Origin: Holophagaceae bacterium
GTDB taxonomy: Bacteria > Acidobacteriota > Holophagae > Holophagales > Holophagaceae
Length of the DNA: 64,000 nt
Assembly (NCBI GenBank): GCA_016710635.1
Contig: JADJVL010000006.1
Coordinates: 124,001-188,000, forward strand
Reading direction: 5' to 3'
Under the pieces are notes generated by a model. That model saw only the letters and a list, made by a program, of their open reading frames with translations. It was not told the origin of the DNA and made no database searches. Each line of letters begins with the position of its first letter. Within the stretch, counting starts at the first letter, position 1. This document shows positions 53,975 to 63,371 of this stretch, one piece after another. Made by a program: the position numbers and the translations under genes.

Positions 53975-56900
53975 CGACCTTCCGCGTTTCGAAGCCCGCG
54001 CCTTTCCCCAGCCTCGACGTGGAGCACTGGGTCCTGGAGGCCAGCGCAGGCACGGGCAAGACCTTCACCCTGGAGCACCTCGTGGTGGACCTGGTGCTGG
54101 AGGCCGGCCTGCCCCTGGAAAAGATCCTCGTGGTCACCTTCACCGAGGCCGCCGCCCTCGAACTCCGCCGGCGCATCCGGGACAAGCTCCAGGAGCTGCG
54201 GGACCTGCGGCGGGACCAGGACTCCGGCGGTCCCGCCTGGGTGCTGGACGAGGCCGCCCGGGCCAGGCTGGACGGGGCCCTGCTGGGCTTCGACCGGGCC
54301 GTGATCTCCACCATCCACGCCTTCTGCCAGAAGGTGCTGCAGGATTCCGCCTTCGACGCCGGCCGCCTCTTCCGCCAGACGCGGGTGAACGAGGACGAGC
54401 TCTTCTCCGCGGTCTTCCGCGAGCAACTGCGGACGGACCTTTCCGCCACGGCGGCGGACCGGGCCTTTCTCGAGGAGGCCCTGGCCTTCGCGGGGTCGGC
54501 GGAAGCGCTTGAAACGCTCCTGAGGGAGGCCTGGAAGGCCCGGGCGGTGCTGGTGCCGGGCGCCGATGCCCTGGTCCAGGCCCGTGCGGCCGTGGACGCC
54601 TTTCCGAGCGAGGCCCTGCTGGAGGAAGGCGCCCTCTGAGGGGCCGCCTTCGGAAGCAGTCAGGCCAAGGTCCTCGAGCGGCTGGGCGATCTGCACGGTG
54701 CCCTCGCCGCCCTCGACGAACGCCCTAGCCTGGCGGCCTGGGAGGGGCTGGGACGCCCGACCTGCTGGCCGGTGAACGGGAAGGGCGTGGTCGCCAGGTT
54801 GTCTGGGACTGGCCCGTCGAGGGCGGGCCCGTGCAGCGGATCCGTGACGCGCTCTCGGCGCTCATCCGGGCCCGGCCAACCCCTGAAGCCATCGTGGTCC
54901 ACCGCCTTCTCCCAGCCCTCCAGGCCGCCATCCAGGCCCGCAAGGACGGGGAAGGCCTCTTCGACTTCAACGACATGATCGACCAGGTCCACGCCGGCCT
55001 GGCCCGGCCCGGCCTGGTGGAGCGGCTGCGGGAGCGCTACGCCGCCGCCCTCATCGACGAGTTCCAGGACACGGACGCGCGGCAGTGGGAGATCTTCCGG
55101 CGGGTCTTCCACGCACCGGGCCATCGCCTCACCCTCGTGGGCGACCCGAAGCAGGCCATCTACGACTTCCGCGGGGGCGATCTGCCCACCTACCTCCAGG
55201 CCCGCGCGGCCCTCGAGGAGGGCGGCGGCGGGCGCCTGGACCTGACCCGAAACTTCCGGTCCTCGCGAGACCTGATCACCGCCGTCAACGCCGTGCTGGC
55301 CCCCGACGAAGCGCCCTTCTTCACCGGCGCGAACGCCTACCCCGCCCCCGTCACCCCGGGACGCCCCGCCATCCGGCTCCATCAGGACGGCGCGGAGCTG
55401 CCGCCCCTGCGCCTGCTGCGGGTGCCCATCAACGCGAAGGTCGGCAAGCTCCGGGCGCGGATCGCCGCCGGCATCGCCGCGGAGTTCCGTTCCCTGGTGG
55501 ACGCGGCGCCCACCTTCGAGCCCGACACCGGCCGTCGCGAGGATGCGCGGCCCCTCCACGCCGGCGACCTCATGGTGCTGACCCATTCCCGCGCCGAGGG
55601 CCTGGTCATGGCGGCGGCCCTACGGGACGCGGGGCTGCCTGTCGCGTTCTTCAAGGCCGACGGGCTCTTCCAGACCCTGGAGGCCCTGGAGCTCCGGGAC
55701 CTCCTGCGGGGCATCCTCGACCCGGACGATCCGGACGCCCGGGGCCGGGCCCTGCTCACGCGCTTCTTCGGCCTGGACCTGGCCCAGGCGGAGGCCTGCC
55801 TGGAGCTCCCGGCGGACCATCCCGTGCTCGCGCGCCTGGAGCGCTGGCAGGAGCTGCTGCGCCAGCGGCGCTACCCGCGGCTCTTCAACGCCATCCTCGA
55901 GGAGAGCGGCATCGTGGCGCGCCTCCTCATCACCGAGGCCGGCGACCGCGCCCTCACCAACCTCCACCACCTCCTGGAGCACCTGCGCGCCGAAGCCCTG
56001 GCGGCCCACCTGGGCGGCGAGGACCTGCTGGCGCGGCTCGAAGCCTGGATCCGCCACGACGACTTTCCCGCCGCCGACGAGGCGGACACCCAGCGGGCCG
56101 AAGGCGAGGCGCGGGCGGTGCGGATCCTCACCATCCACAAGGCCAAGGGCCTGGAAGCCCCGGTGGTGGCGGTGTTCGGCGGCTACTCGAAGGGCCCGGA
56201 ACGGAACCAGGTCCATCGCTTCCACGACGGGGCGGGGGTCCGCTCGGCCTACCTGGGGGCGGTTCCCGCCCACGGGAAACAGGCCCTCGAGGCGGAGGCC
56301 GCCGAGGAGGACCAGCGTCTGCTCTACGTCGCCCTCACCCGACCCAAGGTGCAGCTGGTGCTCCCGGTCTTCGAGGTGGACGATCCTGCCAAGGTCGGCG
56401 GCCAATCGTCCTTCGATGCCGAAGGCCACCCGAAGGGCCGCCACGGCCTCCTCAACCGGCGTCTCCGCGCCCTCCAGGCCGGCGAGCCCTGGCAGGGCTG
56501 GACCGTGCCCCTTCTCGAGCCGGTGACTGCCGCCGCCGCGACCGCCGCAGCCGCGCCCCTGGGCCTTCCGCCGGTGTTGCCGAAGCCGCAGGAACCGGAG
56601 TTCCGCGCCCTGGCGAAGGCCGGGCGGCCCCTGCAGCTGCTCTCCTTCACCGCCCTGCACCGGGCCTTCGGCGAGGTGGTCCGGGGCGCCAGCCGCGACG
56701 AGGAGGGCCGGGCGGACGAGGTGGAGGCCCCGCGGCCCCTGCGCGCCGTCGGCGGTCTGCCGGGGGGCACCGCCACGGGCTCCGCCCTGCATGAGCTGCT
56801 GGAGCTGGTGCCGGCGGGCAGCACCATCGGGTCCGACCTCACGGCCTGGTCCGGTCGCCACCAACCTCTGGCACAGGCCCGCCTGCGGTGGAACGGCCTC

Positions 56901-57425
56901 GACGAATCTCTCGCGCCGGAGGCCCTGCGCCTCGCCTGGCTGGCCCTCACCACGCCGGTCCCGCTGCCGGGCGGGCCATGCGTCGCCCTCGATACGGTGT
57001 CCCGCCGCCTGCCGGAGCTGGCCTTCCAGATGCCCTTCCCGGGCCATCCCGATGGCCTGGAAGGCTCCCTGGACCTGGTCTTCGAGGCGGCGGGCCGCCT
57101 CTTCGTCCTCGACTGGAAATCCAACACCCTGGCGGACGGGGACTACGGCGCCGCCGCCGTCGCCGCCGCCGTGGAGGAGCACTACGCCCTGCAGGTGCGC
57201 ATCTACACCCTCGCCGCCCTGGCCTTCGCCGGCATCCACGACGAAGCCGCCTTCGAAGCCCGCTTCGGCGGCGTGGTGTACCTGTTCCTCCGGGGCCTGC
57301 CCGCCGGCGGCGTGTGGACCCACCGGCCCACCTGGACCGAAGTCCAGGGCTGGCGCGAAGCCCTGGCGGAAACCCCGCTGGAGGACCTCGCCCTCGCGAG
57401 GATGGAACGGGGGATGCATGGCTGA
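53971..57425 (+). pseudogene. recB: RecBCD enzyme subunit RecB, interrupted
   Basis: RecB is the 3'-5' helicase and nuclease of RecBCD. The N-terminal piece has Walker A EASAGTGKTFTLEHL and AVISTIHAFCQKVL. A TGA stop at 54637 interrupts it after LLEEGAL; coding continues in the same frame (SQAKVLERLGDLHGALAAL), then shifts by one base near 54755, where a C seems missing. The large rest includes DEFQDTD, VGDPKQAIYDFRG, ILTIHKAKGLE, YVALTRPK and the nuclease motif LDWKSN with GSALHELLE. Repaired, it would be about 1150 residues. Two independent lesions in a gene whose partners are intact are unusual. Confidence 0.85.
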
Positions 57426-59283
57426 GTGGCTCCCCGACGCCTGGCCCGGCATCCTCGATCGCCTGGGCTGCGACCCTGCTGTGCTGCCGGTGGCGGAGCG
57501 CTTCGCGTGCATCCCGCCGGGCCTGGGGGACGAGGACCGGCGCACCCTCGCCCTGCTGGCCCTGCTGGTGCTGCTGGCCGCCCAGGAAGGTCACACGCGC
57601 CTCGCCCTGGAGGGCCCCGGCGCCGAAGGGACGGCGGCCTGGACCGCGGAGCTGCTGGGCCGGGGCGCCAGTCTTTCTGAACTGCTCGCCCGTCCGGCCC
57701 TGGCCAAGGCCTGGGGCCCGGCGGAGGCCCGGAAGCCGCTCGTTTTTGGTTCTTCGAACGATGGCCGGGCCTGGCTGACGACCCTGCGGCTGGAGGAGGC
57801 GGAAGCGCGGGTGGCGGCGGTGGTCCGCGGGCGCCTCGCCCAGGCGTCACAGGCACCGCAGCTGGCGGAGGCCCTCTTCACCCACCCCGTGACCCTCTCA
57901 CAGGAGCAGCGCGCCGCCGTGGGCCAGGCGGTGGCGGCGCCCCTGACCCTCGTCACCGGCGGGCCCGGCACCGGCAAGACCTCCATCGTGGTGGCGATCC
58001 TCCGGGCCGCGGTGCACGGGGGCCTGGCGCCCGGGGACATCGCCCTCGCGGCGCCCACGGGCAAGGCCGCCCAGCGCCTGGGGGAAAGCCTGCGGGGGAC
58101 CCTGGCCCGCATCACGGCGCCGGACGCGGCGGACCAGGCCTTGCTGGCGGAGCTGCCGGAGCCCCAGACCCTGCACCGCCTGCTGGCCTACCTGCCGGCG
58201 CGGAGCGCCTTCCGGCACCACCGCCACAACCCCCTGCCCCAGCGCCTCGTGGTGGTGGATGAAAGCTCCATGGTGGGCCTCGAGCTCATGGATGGCCTGC
58301 TGCAGGCCCTCGCTCCCGAAGGCCGCCTCGTGCTCCTGGGGGACGCGGGCCAGCTGCCTTCGGTGGAGGCCGGCGCCGTATTTCGCGATCTCGTCGGCGC
58401 GCTCCCTGGCGCCGCCGTCCGTCTCACCCACAGCTATCGGATGGATCCTAGCGATCCCGACGGCCGCTCGGTGCTCGGCACCGCCCACGCGTTGCGGGAA
58501 GGCCGCGCCGGGGAGCTGGAAGCACCGGGGCTGCTGGCCTGGCGCGACGGCCTCGCGGACCTGACGGGCCACGGAGCCGAAGGGCTGGAGGCGAACACGC
58601 CCGTCCTGAAGGCCTTCCTCGCGGACTGGATGAATCACGAGATCCTCGCCCAGCCCGGCTTCGCGGCGGCGGCGGAACGGATCTACCATCCGGGCCCGGA
58701 GGGCTGGGGCCCCGGCGAGGCCGAAGCCCTCGAGGCGCTCTTCCGCACCCACGAGCGGGCGCGGCTGCTCTGCCCCCTGCGCGGCGGCGCCGGCCTGCAG
58801 GGGGTCGAAGGGCTGAACCTGCACCTCCACGCCCGGCTCCAGGCCGCCACCGACCTGCCCCTAGAGCGCGACCTCGGCTTCTACGCCGGGGAGCCCGTCA
58901 TGATCCGCGCCAACGACTACCGCCACGGCCTCTTCAACGGCGACCAGGGCGTCGTCGTGAAGGCCCAGCAGGCGGACGGCGTCCACCAGCTCGTGGTCTT
59001 CCGCGCCCGGGACGGCTTCCGCGGCCTGCCCCTGCGCCCCCTGCGCGCCCAGCTCGAATGGGCCTACGCCCTCACCGTCCACAAGGCCCAGGGCTCCGAG
59101 TTCGACCGCATCGCCCTCGTCCTCCCCGACCACGCCGGCCCCCTGCTCACCCGCGAAGTCGTCTACACCGCCCTCACCCGCGCCCGCCGCGCCGCCACCA
59201 TCCTGGGCTCCCGGGCCGCGCTGGCGGCGGCCTGCGGCGCGACGGGTTTCAGGAACACGGGGTTGGGGGATCTGCTGGGGTGA
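57418..59283 (+). CDS. recD: RecBCD enzyme subunit RecD
   Basis: RecD is the 5'-3' helicase of the complex. From ATG 57418, overlapping recB by 8 nt, the protein has 621 residues (E. coli 608). The SF1B motifs are in order: Walker A TGGPGTGKTS (about residue 180), APTGKAAQRL, VVVDESSMVG, LLGDAGQLPSVEAGAVF, LTHSYRMD, ALTVHKAQGSEFD and VYTALTRARR. The gene is intact. An integrase fragment begins within a few bases of its stop. Confidence 0.95.
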   Translation: MAEWLPDAWPGILDRLGCDPAVLPVAERFACIPPGLGDEDRRTLALLALLVLLAAQEGHTRLALEGPGAEGTAAWTAELLGRGASLSELLARPALAKAWGPAEARKPLVFGSSNDGRAWLTTLRLEEAEARVAAVVRGRLAQASQAPQLAEALFTHPVTLSQEQRAAVGQAVAAPLTLVTGGPGTGKTSIVVAILRAAVHGGLAPGDIALAAPTGKAAQRLGESLRGTLARITAPDAADQALLAELPEPQTLHRLLAYLPARSAFRHHRHNPLPQRLVVVDESSMVGLELMDGLLQALAPEGRLVLLGDAGQLPSVEAGAVFRDLVGALPGAAVRLTHSYRMDPSDPDGRSVLGTAHALREGRAGELEAPGLLAWRDGLADLTGHGAEGLEANTPVLKAFLADWMNHEILAQPGFAAAAERIYHPGPEGWGPGEAEALEALFRTHERARLLCPLRGGAGLQGVEGLNLHLHARLQAATDLPLERDLGFYAGEPVMIRANDYRHGLFNGDQGVVVKAQQADGVHQLVVFRARDGFRGLPLRPLRAQLEWAYALTVHKAQGSEFDRIALVLPDHAGPLLTREVVYTALTRARRAATILGSRAALAAACGATGFRNTGLGDLLG

Positions 59284-59289
59284 GGGGCC

Positions 59290-59588
59290 CGCACCAACCC
59301 AGGAACGCGAGCCCCGTCCGCCACCGTGAGGCCGCCCGCGTGAACCTCGAGGACCCCTGGCAGCGCATCCGCGCCCGGGCCGGCCTGCAGGACGTCCACA
59401 TCCACGACCTCCGCCACAGCTTCGCCGGCATGCTCGCCTCCAACGGCGTGAGTCTCCCCATGATCGGCGCCCTCCTCGGCCACACCCAGGCCAGCACCAC
59501 CCAGCGCTACGCGCACCTCGCCCCGACGCCACTGAAGGATGCGAACGAAGCGGCGGGGGCGAAGATTTGGGCGGCGATGGGGGGGTGA
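59290..59588 (+). pseudogene. Tyrosine integrase, C-terminal remnant
   Basis: Only the end of a phage/island integrase remains: PWQRIRARAGL, then HIHDLRHSFAGMLA with His and Arg, LLGHTQASTTQRYAHL with His and the nucleophile Tyr. The N-terminal DNA-binding domain and first catalytic Arg are gone; the homology begins near the recD stop. It marks an old integration event near the tRNA-Lys end of this region. Confidence 0.8.
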
Positions 59589-59762
59589 GGGGGGCCTGCA
59601 CCGAAGCGGGCAGTCTCACCCAGGGACTAGACTTTTCCTGGCTTTGAGTTAGGAGAACAGCACGATGGCAAGTACGTCTTTCACCCCGAGTATGAATATT
59701 CAAGTGCTAAAAGTAAGGACCGAATAGACGACCCTGTCAATTCAGTGCGAAACCTTTAAATT

Positions 59763-60707
59763 TCAAGGGTGGACATCGAGGATTATCTCCCCGGGATACG
59801 AAAGAAGCGTTTGACGGTCGATGAGGGTGTATTTATAGATCGCAACCCCGACCTTTATGGGTTTGATCGCCCTATCGAATAAGCCTAGGCCTTCCATGCC
59901 CACTGGGTCGAAATTCTCACCCATATTTTGTTCTAGATCGTAGCGATTTACATCGGTATTGACGGGGGGGGCAATTCGTATCACTAGTGGCTCGCCCAGC
60001 CGGACCATGACGGTGCCATTTTTTGGGGGCGATATTGATGTTTTTCTCACCTCCAGGTGAGTCACCTGAGCAAGATTCTCAATGTTTGCGCCATTTCTGA
60101 TAGTTACTCCGCTCGGTACCGGAAACCAATTAGTAATGTCTGCCGCAGGCTGGGTCGTCATTTGGGATTGGATCCATCGGGCGAGAGGGAAAATGTCAAA
60201 GGTAGAGTGTGCAGTTCGAATGATTACAAAGACGTTTTGTTTAACGAATAGTAATTCTTTAAAGGTTGATCCTATAGCTACCAATGAAATATCTCCGATA
60301 TCTATTGGGCCTGTTACATGCAAGGAATCAAAAAGTGAATTATTGCAAGCTTCCTTAATCATGGCGTTCTGGGCTGCCTGGTAGTCCGTCATAAAGTTCG
60401 AGTAGGAAATGGAGAGACGCTCAGCACCCTTTTCGTATCGTATTGTTTTAATAACATTAGTTTTATTCGTTGAAGCTGTAACTCGAGCGATAGAAGGACA
60501 TGACCAGCCAGTATCAGATTGGAGGAATTGCTTAACGTCAGGGAAATTAGTTACAATAGAGAGATTCTTTGGCGAATGGATAGTAACGGTGTTTATTCGT
60601 TGGTCAAACCCAATCTTTTTCTTTAGGCGTAATTCTTTGGAGTCATCGGCCGATGCCATAATGCCACTCATAAGAATTAATATGAAGGAAGCGTGGAATT
60701 TATTCAT
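59763..60707 (-). CDS. Secreted-family protein, member 3
   Basis: A 314-residue protein from ATG 60707 with a signal peptide (NKFHASFILILMSGIMASA). It shares with members 1 and 2 the strand FVKQNVFVIIR, the helix LARWIQSQM, WFPVPSGV, LGEPLVIRIAPP and the C-terminal IYKYTLIDRQTLL..GEIILDVHP. The DNA is strongly AT-rich compared with the core. Its start overlaps by 4 nt (ATGA) the end of a headless reading frame upstream, so the two were probably a translationally coupled pair. The function is unknown. Confidence 0.75.
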   Translation of the reverse strand: MNKFHASFILILMSGIMASADDSKELRLKKKIGFDQRINTVTIHSPKNLSIVTNFPDVKQFLQSDTGWSCPSIARVTASTNKTNVIKTIRYEKGAERLSISYSNFMTDYQAAQNAMIKEACNNSLFDSLHVTGPIDIGDISLVAIGSTFKELLFVKQNVFVIIRTAHSTFDIFPLARWIQSQMTTQPAADITNWFPVPSGVTIRNGANIENLAQVTHLEVRKTSISPPKNGTVMVRLGEPLVIRIAPPVNTDVNRYDLEQNMGENFDPVGMEGLGLFDRAIKPIKVGVAIYKYTLIDRQTLLSYPGEIILDVHP

Positions 60708-61045
60708 TGTGGGTCTACGCCTATAATGCCTCGGTTGGTCCATCCAATGTCGCCCAAAGTTCCAGCTCTGACTGGACCCTTCGGTTTTCCATACAACTCC
60801 GGTCGTGCATCGATTGCCTTTGTCACATATTGTGGTGGCGTTTCGGTTCCTAGATGAGGTTCAACACATGCATCAAATATAAATCCATCAAATCCTATGA
60901 AAACATGATTCCCGAAATCTGTTCGGCCAGGATCATTCCAATCGATATCCTGAGGTATTGCAGGTCTAGAATTTCCAGGGAAAGCAGTAAAATATGGATT
61001 ATTACATGGACCAAGCCGCTGTGGATATCGCCCCTGCGATGTCCA
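60704..61045 (-). pseudogene. Headless gene remnant coupled to secreted-family member 3
   Basis: An open frame without a plausible start ends at TGA 60704-60706. It encodes FTAFPGNSRP, DWNDPGRTDFGNHVFIGFDG, IFDACVEPHLGTETPPQYV and ends GDIGWTNRGIIGVDPQ. The frame is AT-rich up to about 61040 and then passes abruptly into very GC-rich, repeat-like DNA that stays open to a TAA near 61197 but does not look like protein. It is the C-terminal end of a larger protein. The NHVF..DG.IFDAC pattern would suit a C-terminal enzymatic or toxin tip, but I cannot name the family. Confidence 0.55.
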
Positions 61046-61222
61046 GCCAAAGACCGGGCGCGGTGGGGAGGTGCCAGGCTCTCCACCTCGACCGCAGCGG
61101 CGGCAAACCCACGGGCCCTCCCCGAGGGGGGCCTCCGCCCCCCGGGTGACCCCAAGGGGGTTCCCGACCCCGGGGAACCCCCGCAGAGACCCGCTTGGTT
61201 ACCCGCCGGTGACCCGACACAG

Positions 61223-61248
61223 TTAGGGCCGCATCGCTGCGGCCCTAA
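61223..61248. terminator. GC-rich hairpin beside tRNA fragment
   Basis: Perfect 10-bp stem TTAGGGCCGC / GCGGCCCTAA with a 6-base loop (ATCGCT). No T-run follows on either strand, so a rho-independent terminator is only possible. It lies 11 bp beyond the duplicated tRNA-Lys end, where the tRNA's own terminator would originally be expected. Between 61045 and this site there are other strong GC-rich stems but no gene. Confidence 0.5.
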
Positions 61249-61259
61249 GTGCTTGATGC

Positions 61260-61294
61260 TCTGGTGGTCTCTCAGGGACTCGAACCCTGGACCC
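61260..61294 (-). repeat. Duplicated tRNA-Lys 3' end (att-like)
   Basis: 35 bases identical to 61450-61484, covering the T arm, acceptor 3' strand and CCA of tRNA-Lys. The rest of a tRNA is missing. Direct copies of a tRNA 3' end are the usual scar of integrase-mediated insertion; the core is of typical length. The two copies are 190 bp apart. Confidence 0.8.
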
Positions 61295-61414
61295 AACCTC
61301 TCGAGCGGGTCGCGGAGCACGCGCCAGCGCGGCGGAGCGGGCCCCCGCCGGGAGGTTGCATCCACGCGGTGTTCCTCTCCCGAACTCGCTTCGCGGGTCC
61401 AGGTCCGGCCCCAA

Positions 61415-61446
61415 CAAAAAATCGGAGGATCCGGGGATCCTCCGAT
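61415..61446 (-). terminator. Rho-independent terminator of tRNA-Lys
   Basis: On the minus strand a 12-bp perfect stem ATCGGAGGATCC / GGATCCTCCGAT is followed by TTTTTTG. It begins 6 bases after the tRNA 3' end. Confidence 0.88.
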
Positions 61447-61451
61447 GCGTC

Positions 61452-61528
61452 TGGTGGTCTCTCAGGGACTCGAACCCTGGACCCGCTGATTAAGAGTCAG
61501 CTGCTCTAACCAACTGAGCTAAGAGACC
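61452..61528 (-). tRNA. tRNA-Lys (anticodon CTT)
   Basis: A 77-base cloverleaf on the minus strand. Acceptor GGTCTCT pairs with AGAGACC; D arm GCTC..GAGC; anticodon stem GCTGA / TCAGC around loop CTCTTAA with anticodon CTT; T arm CAGGG TTCGAGT CCCTG. The 3' CCA is encoded in the DNA, so this tRNA does not need CCA addition. Confidence 0.96.
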
Positions 61529-61589
61529 GACAATCCAGGGTAGCGGATCTCCCGGGATTGGCAAACCAAAAATCCCGGCCGAGGGCCCT

Positions 61590-62579
61590 TCAGTAGCTCG
61601 GCATCTGCATGGCTTCGCGGACTTCCACCATGGTCTGGCCGGCCACGGCGCGGGCCCGGGCGCTGCCGTCGTGGAGGACCTCCCGCAGCTGGGCGGGGTG
61701 GGCGAGGCGCTCCTCGATCTGCTGGCGGATGGGCTCGGTGCGGGCGGTCACGGCTTCGGCCACCTTCTTCTTGCAGTCGAAGCAGCCGATGCCGGCGCGG
61801 CGGCATTCGGTGTTCACCATCTCGACGGTCTCCGGACTGCTGAAGAGCTTGTGGAACTCGAAGACTGGGCAGATGTCCGGGTTGCCGGGGTCGGTGCGCT
61901 TCACCCTGGCGGGATCGCTGGCCATCTCGCGGGTGCACTTGTGGAGAATCTGCTCCGGGGTGTCCCGCAGGTAGATGCAGTTCCCGTAGCTCTTGGACAT
62001 CTTGCGGCCGTCCAGGCCCGGCACCTTCGGCGTGGGCGTCAGCACCGCCTGGGGTTCGGGGAAGACCTCCCGGCCGAAGAGGAAGTGGAAACGCCGGGCG
62101 ACCTCCCGGGTGAGTTCCAGGTGGAAGAGCTGGTCCTCGCCCACGGGCACCTTGTGGGCCTTGTAGATGAGGATGTCCGCGGCCTGCAGGAGGGGATAGC
62201 CGAGGAAGCCGTAGGAGCCCAGATCGGCGGTGGCGTTCTGCAGCTTCTCCTTGTAGGTGGGCACCCGCTCCAGCCAGGAGAGCGGCGTGATCATGCTGAA
62301 GAGCAGGTGCAGCTCCGCGTGCTCCTTCACCAGGCTCTGCACGAAGATCGTGGCGTTGGACGGATCCAGCCCCGCCGCCAGGTAGGTGGCCGTCAGCTCC
62401 TCCGTGGCGGGTCCGATCTCGCCCACGGACTCGTACTTCGAGGTCAGCGCGTGCCAGTCCGCGATCATGTAGAACGCGTCGCCCTGCCCCTGCAGCCGCG
62501 TGAAGTTGTCCAGGGCCCCGATGAGGTGGCCGATGTGCTGGGAGCCGGAAGGCTGGATGCCGGAGAGGACGCGCTGCAT
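61590..62579 (-). CDS. trpS: Tryptophanyl-tRNA synthetase
   Basis: A class-I aminoacyl-tRNA synthetase of 329 residues, the bacterial length. The HIGH motif is GSQHIGHLIGAL (about residues 12-23), the KMSKS loop is GRKMSKSYGN (about 193-202), and VPVGEDQLFHLELTREVARRF is a TrpRS signature. LGYPLLQAADIL binds the substrate. It lies between tRNA-Lys and the M50 protease gene on the same strand, 48 bp after the latter. Confidence 0.96.
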   Translation of the reverse strand: MQRVLSGIQPSGSQHIGHLIGALDNFTRLQGQGDAFYMIADWHALTSKYESVGEIGPATEELTATYLAAGLDPSNATIFVQSLVKEHAELHLLFSMITPLSWLERVPTYKEKLQNATADLGSYGFLGYPLLQAADILIYKAHKVPVGEDQLFHLELTREVARRFHFLFGREVFPEPQAVLTPTPKVPGLDGRKMSKSYGNCIYLRDTPEQILHKCTREMASDPARVKRTDPGNPDICPVFEFHKLFSSPETVEMVNTECRRAGIGCFDCKKKVAEAVTARTEPIRQQIEERLAHPAQLREVLHDGSARARAVAGQTMVEVREAMQMPSY

Positions 62580-62627
62580 GGTTGGTCCGTGAGTATCAAT
62601 CAGTGGGGAATGGGATGATCCGCTGGT

Positions 62628-63371
62628 TCACAGTCCCAGAAGCGGTTTGGCGGTGATGGTGATGAGCCCGTAGATCAACTGGACCACCGGATCCATGATC
62701 TTGCCGAAAAGTCCTGAGACCACCAGGACGATCAGGATGATGAACATGGTCGGCTTCACCTTCTCGAAGTGCTGGGCGGCCTTGTAGGGAAGGATTCCCT
62801 GAAGGACGCCCGCTCCGTCGAGGGGGCCGAATGGGATCATGTTGAAGATCGCCAGGAAGATGTTGATGATGATGAGCCGGGCGCCGAAGGCCAGCAGTAT
62901 CATCGGCGGTCCTTCCAGCCCCAGCCGTATGAGCCGCTCTGGCCCGCTGAAAGCGGTCACGAACAAGGTCCACCGATCCACCGGCAGCTCCACGAAGAGC
63001 CTGAGACATAGCATCGTGGCCAGGAAGAACAGGACGCTCAGGACCACGTTCGAAGCCGGGCCGGCGACACTGACGATCGCCCCGCCGGTGCGGATCGTCC
63101 ATTTGCGATCGAAGTTCAGCGGGTTGTACGGCACGGGCTTCGCCCAGCCGATCAGCGGGATCCCGGTGCTCATGCCGATGAGAGGAAAGAGGAAGGTGCC
63201 GATGGGATCCATGTGGACCAGCGGATTCAAACTCATCCGGCCCAGGCGCCGGGCCGTGTCGTCCCCGAGCAGGTAGGCGGACGTGGCGTGGCTGGCCTCG
63301 TGGACGCAGAGGCTGAAGAGCAGGGCCAGATAGCCGACGATCAGGCCGAGGAGCGAGAAGTTTTCGAACAT
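62628..63371 (-). CDS. Site-2 protease family membrane metalloprotease (M50)
   Basis: A 247-residue membrane protein with about six hydrophobic segments. The zinc motif HEASH (about residues 24-28) lies in the first helix and the third ligand motif, NMIPFGPLDGAGVL, is near residue 175. This is the short form without PDZ or CBS domain. Such proteases cut within the membrane; the substrate is not known. Its start shares one base with the stop of the oxidoreductase gene upstream. Confidence 0.92.
   Translation of the reverse strand: MFENFSLLGLIVGYLALLFSLCVHEASHATSAYLLGDDTARRLGRMSLNPLVHMDPIGTFLFPLIGMSTGIPLIGWAKPVPYNPLNFDRKWTIRTGGAIVSVAGPASNVVLSVLFFLATMLCLRLFVELPVDRWTLFVTAFSGPERLIRLGLEGPPMILLAFGARLIIINIFLAIFNMIPFGPLDGAGVLQGILPYKAAQHFEKVKPTMFIILIVLVVSGLFGKIMDPVVQLIYGLITITAKPLLGL

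Noticed and set aside
54637..54639. TGA in recB as selenocysteine
   Set aside because: No selenocysteine is known at this place in RecB, no obvious SECIS hairpin follows, and a frameshift occurs soon after.
59640..59762. Short coding remnant (KYVFHPEYEY...DPVNSVRNL)
   Set aside because: About 35 AT-rich codons end in TAA, but there is no start or recognisable domain, so I did not list it as a gene. It may be debris of the same island.
61260..61294. Second tRNA gene
   Set aside because: Only the T arm and acceptor end are present; no D or anticodon arm follows.
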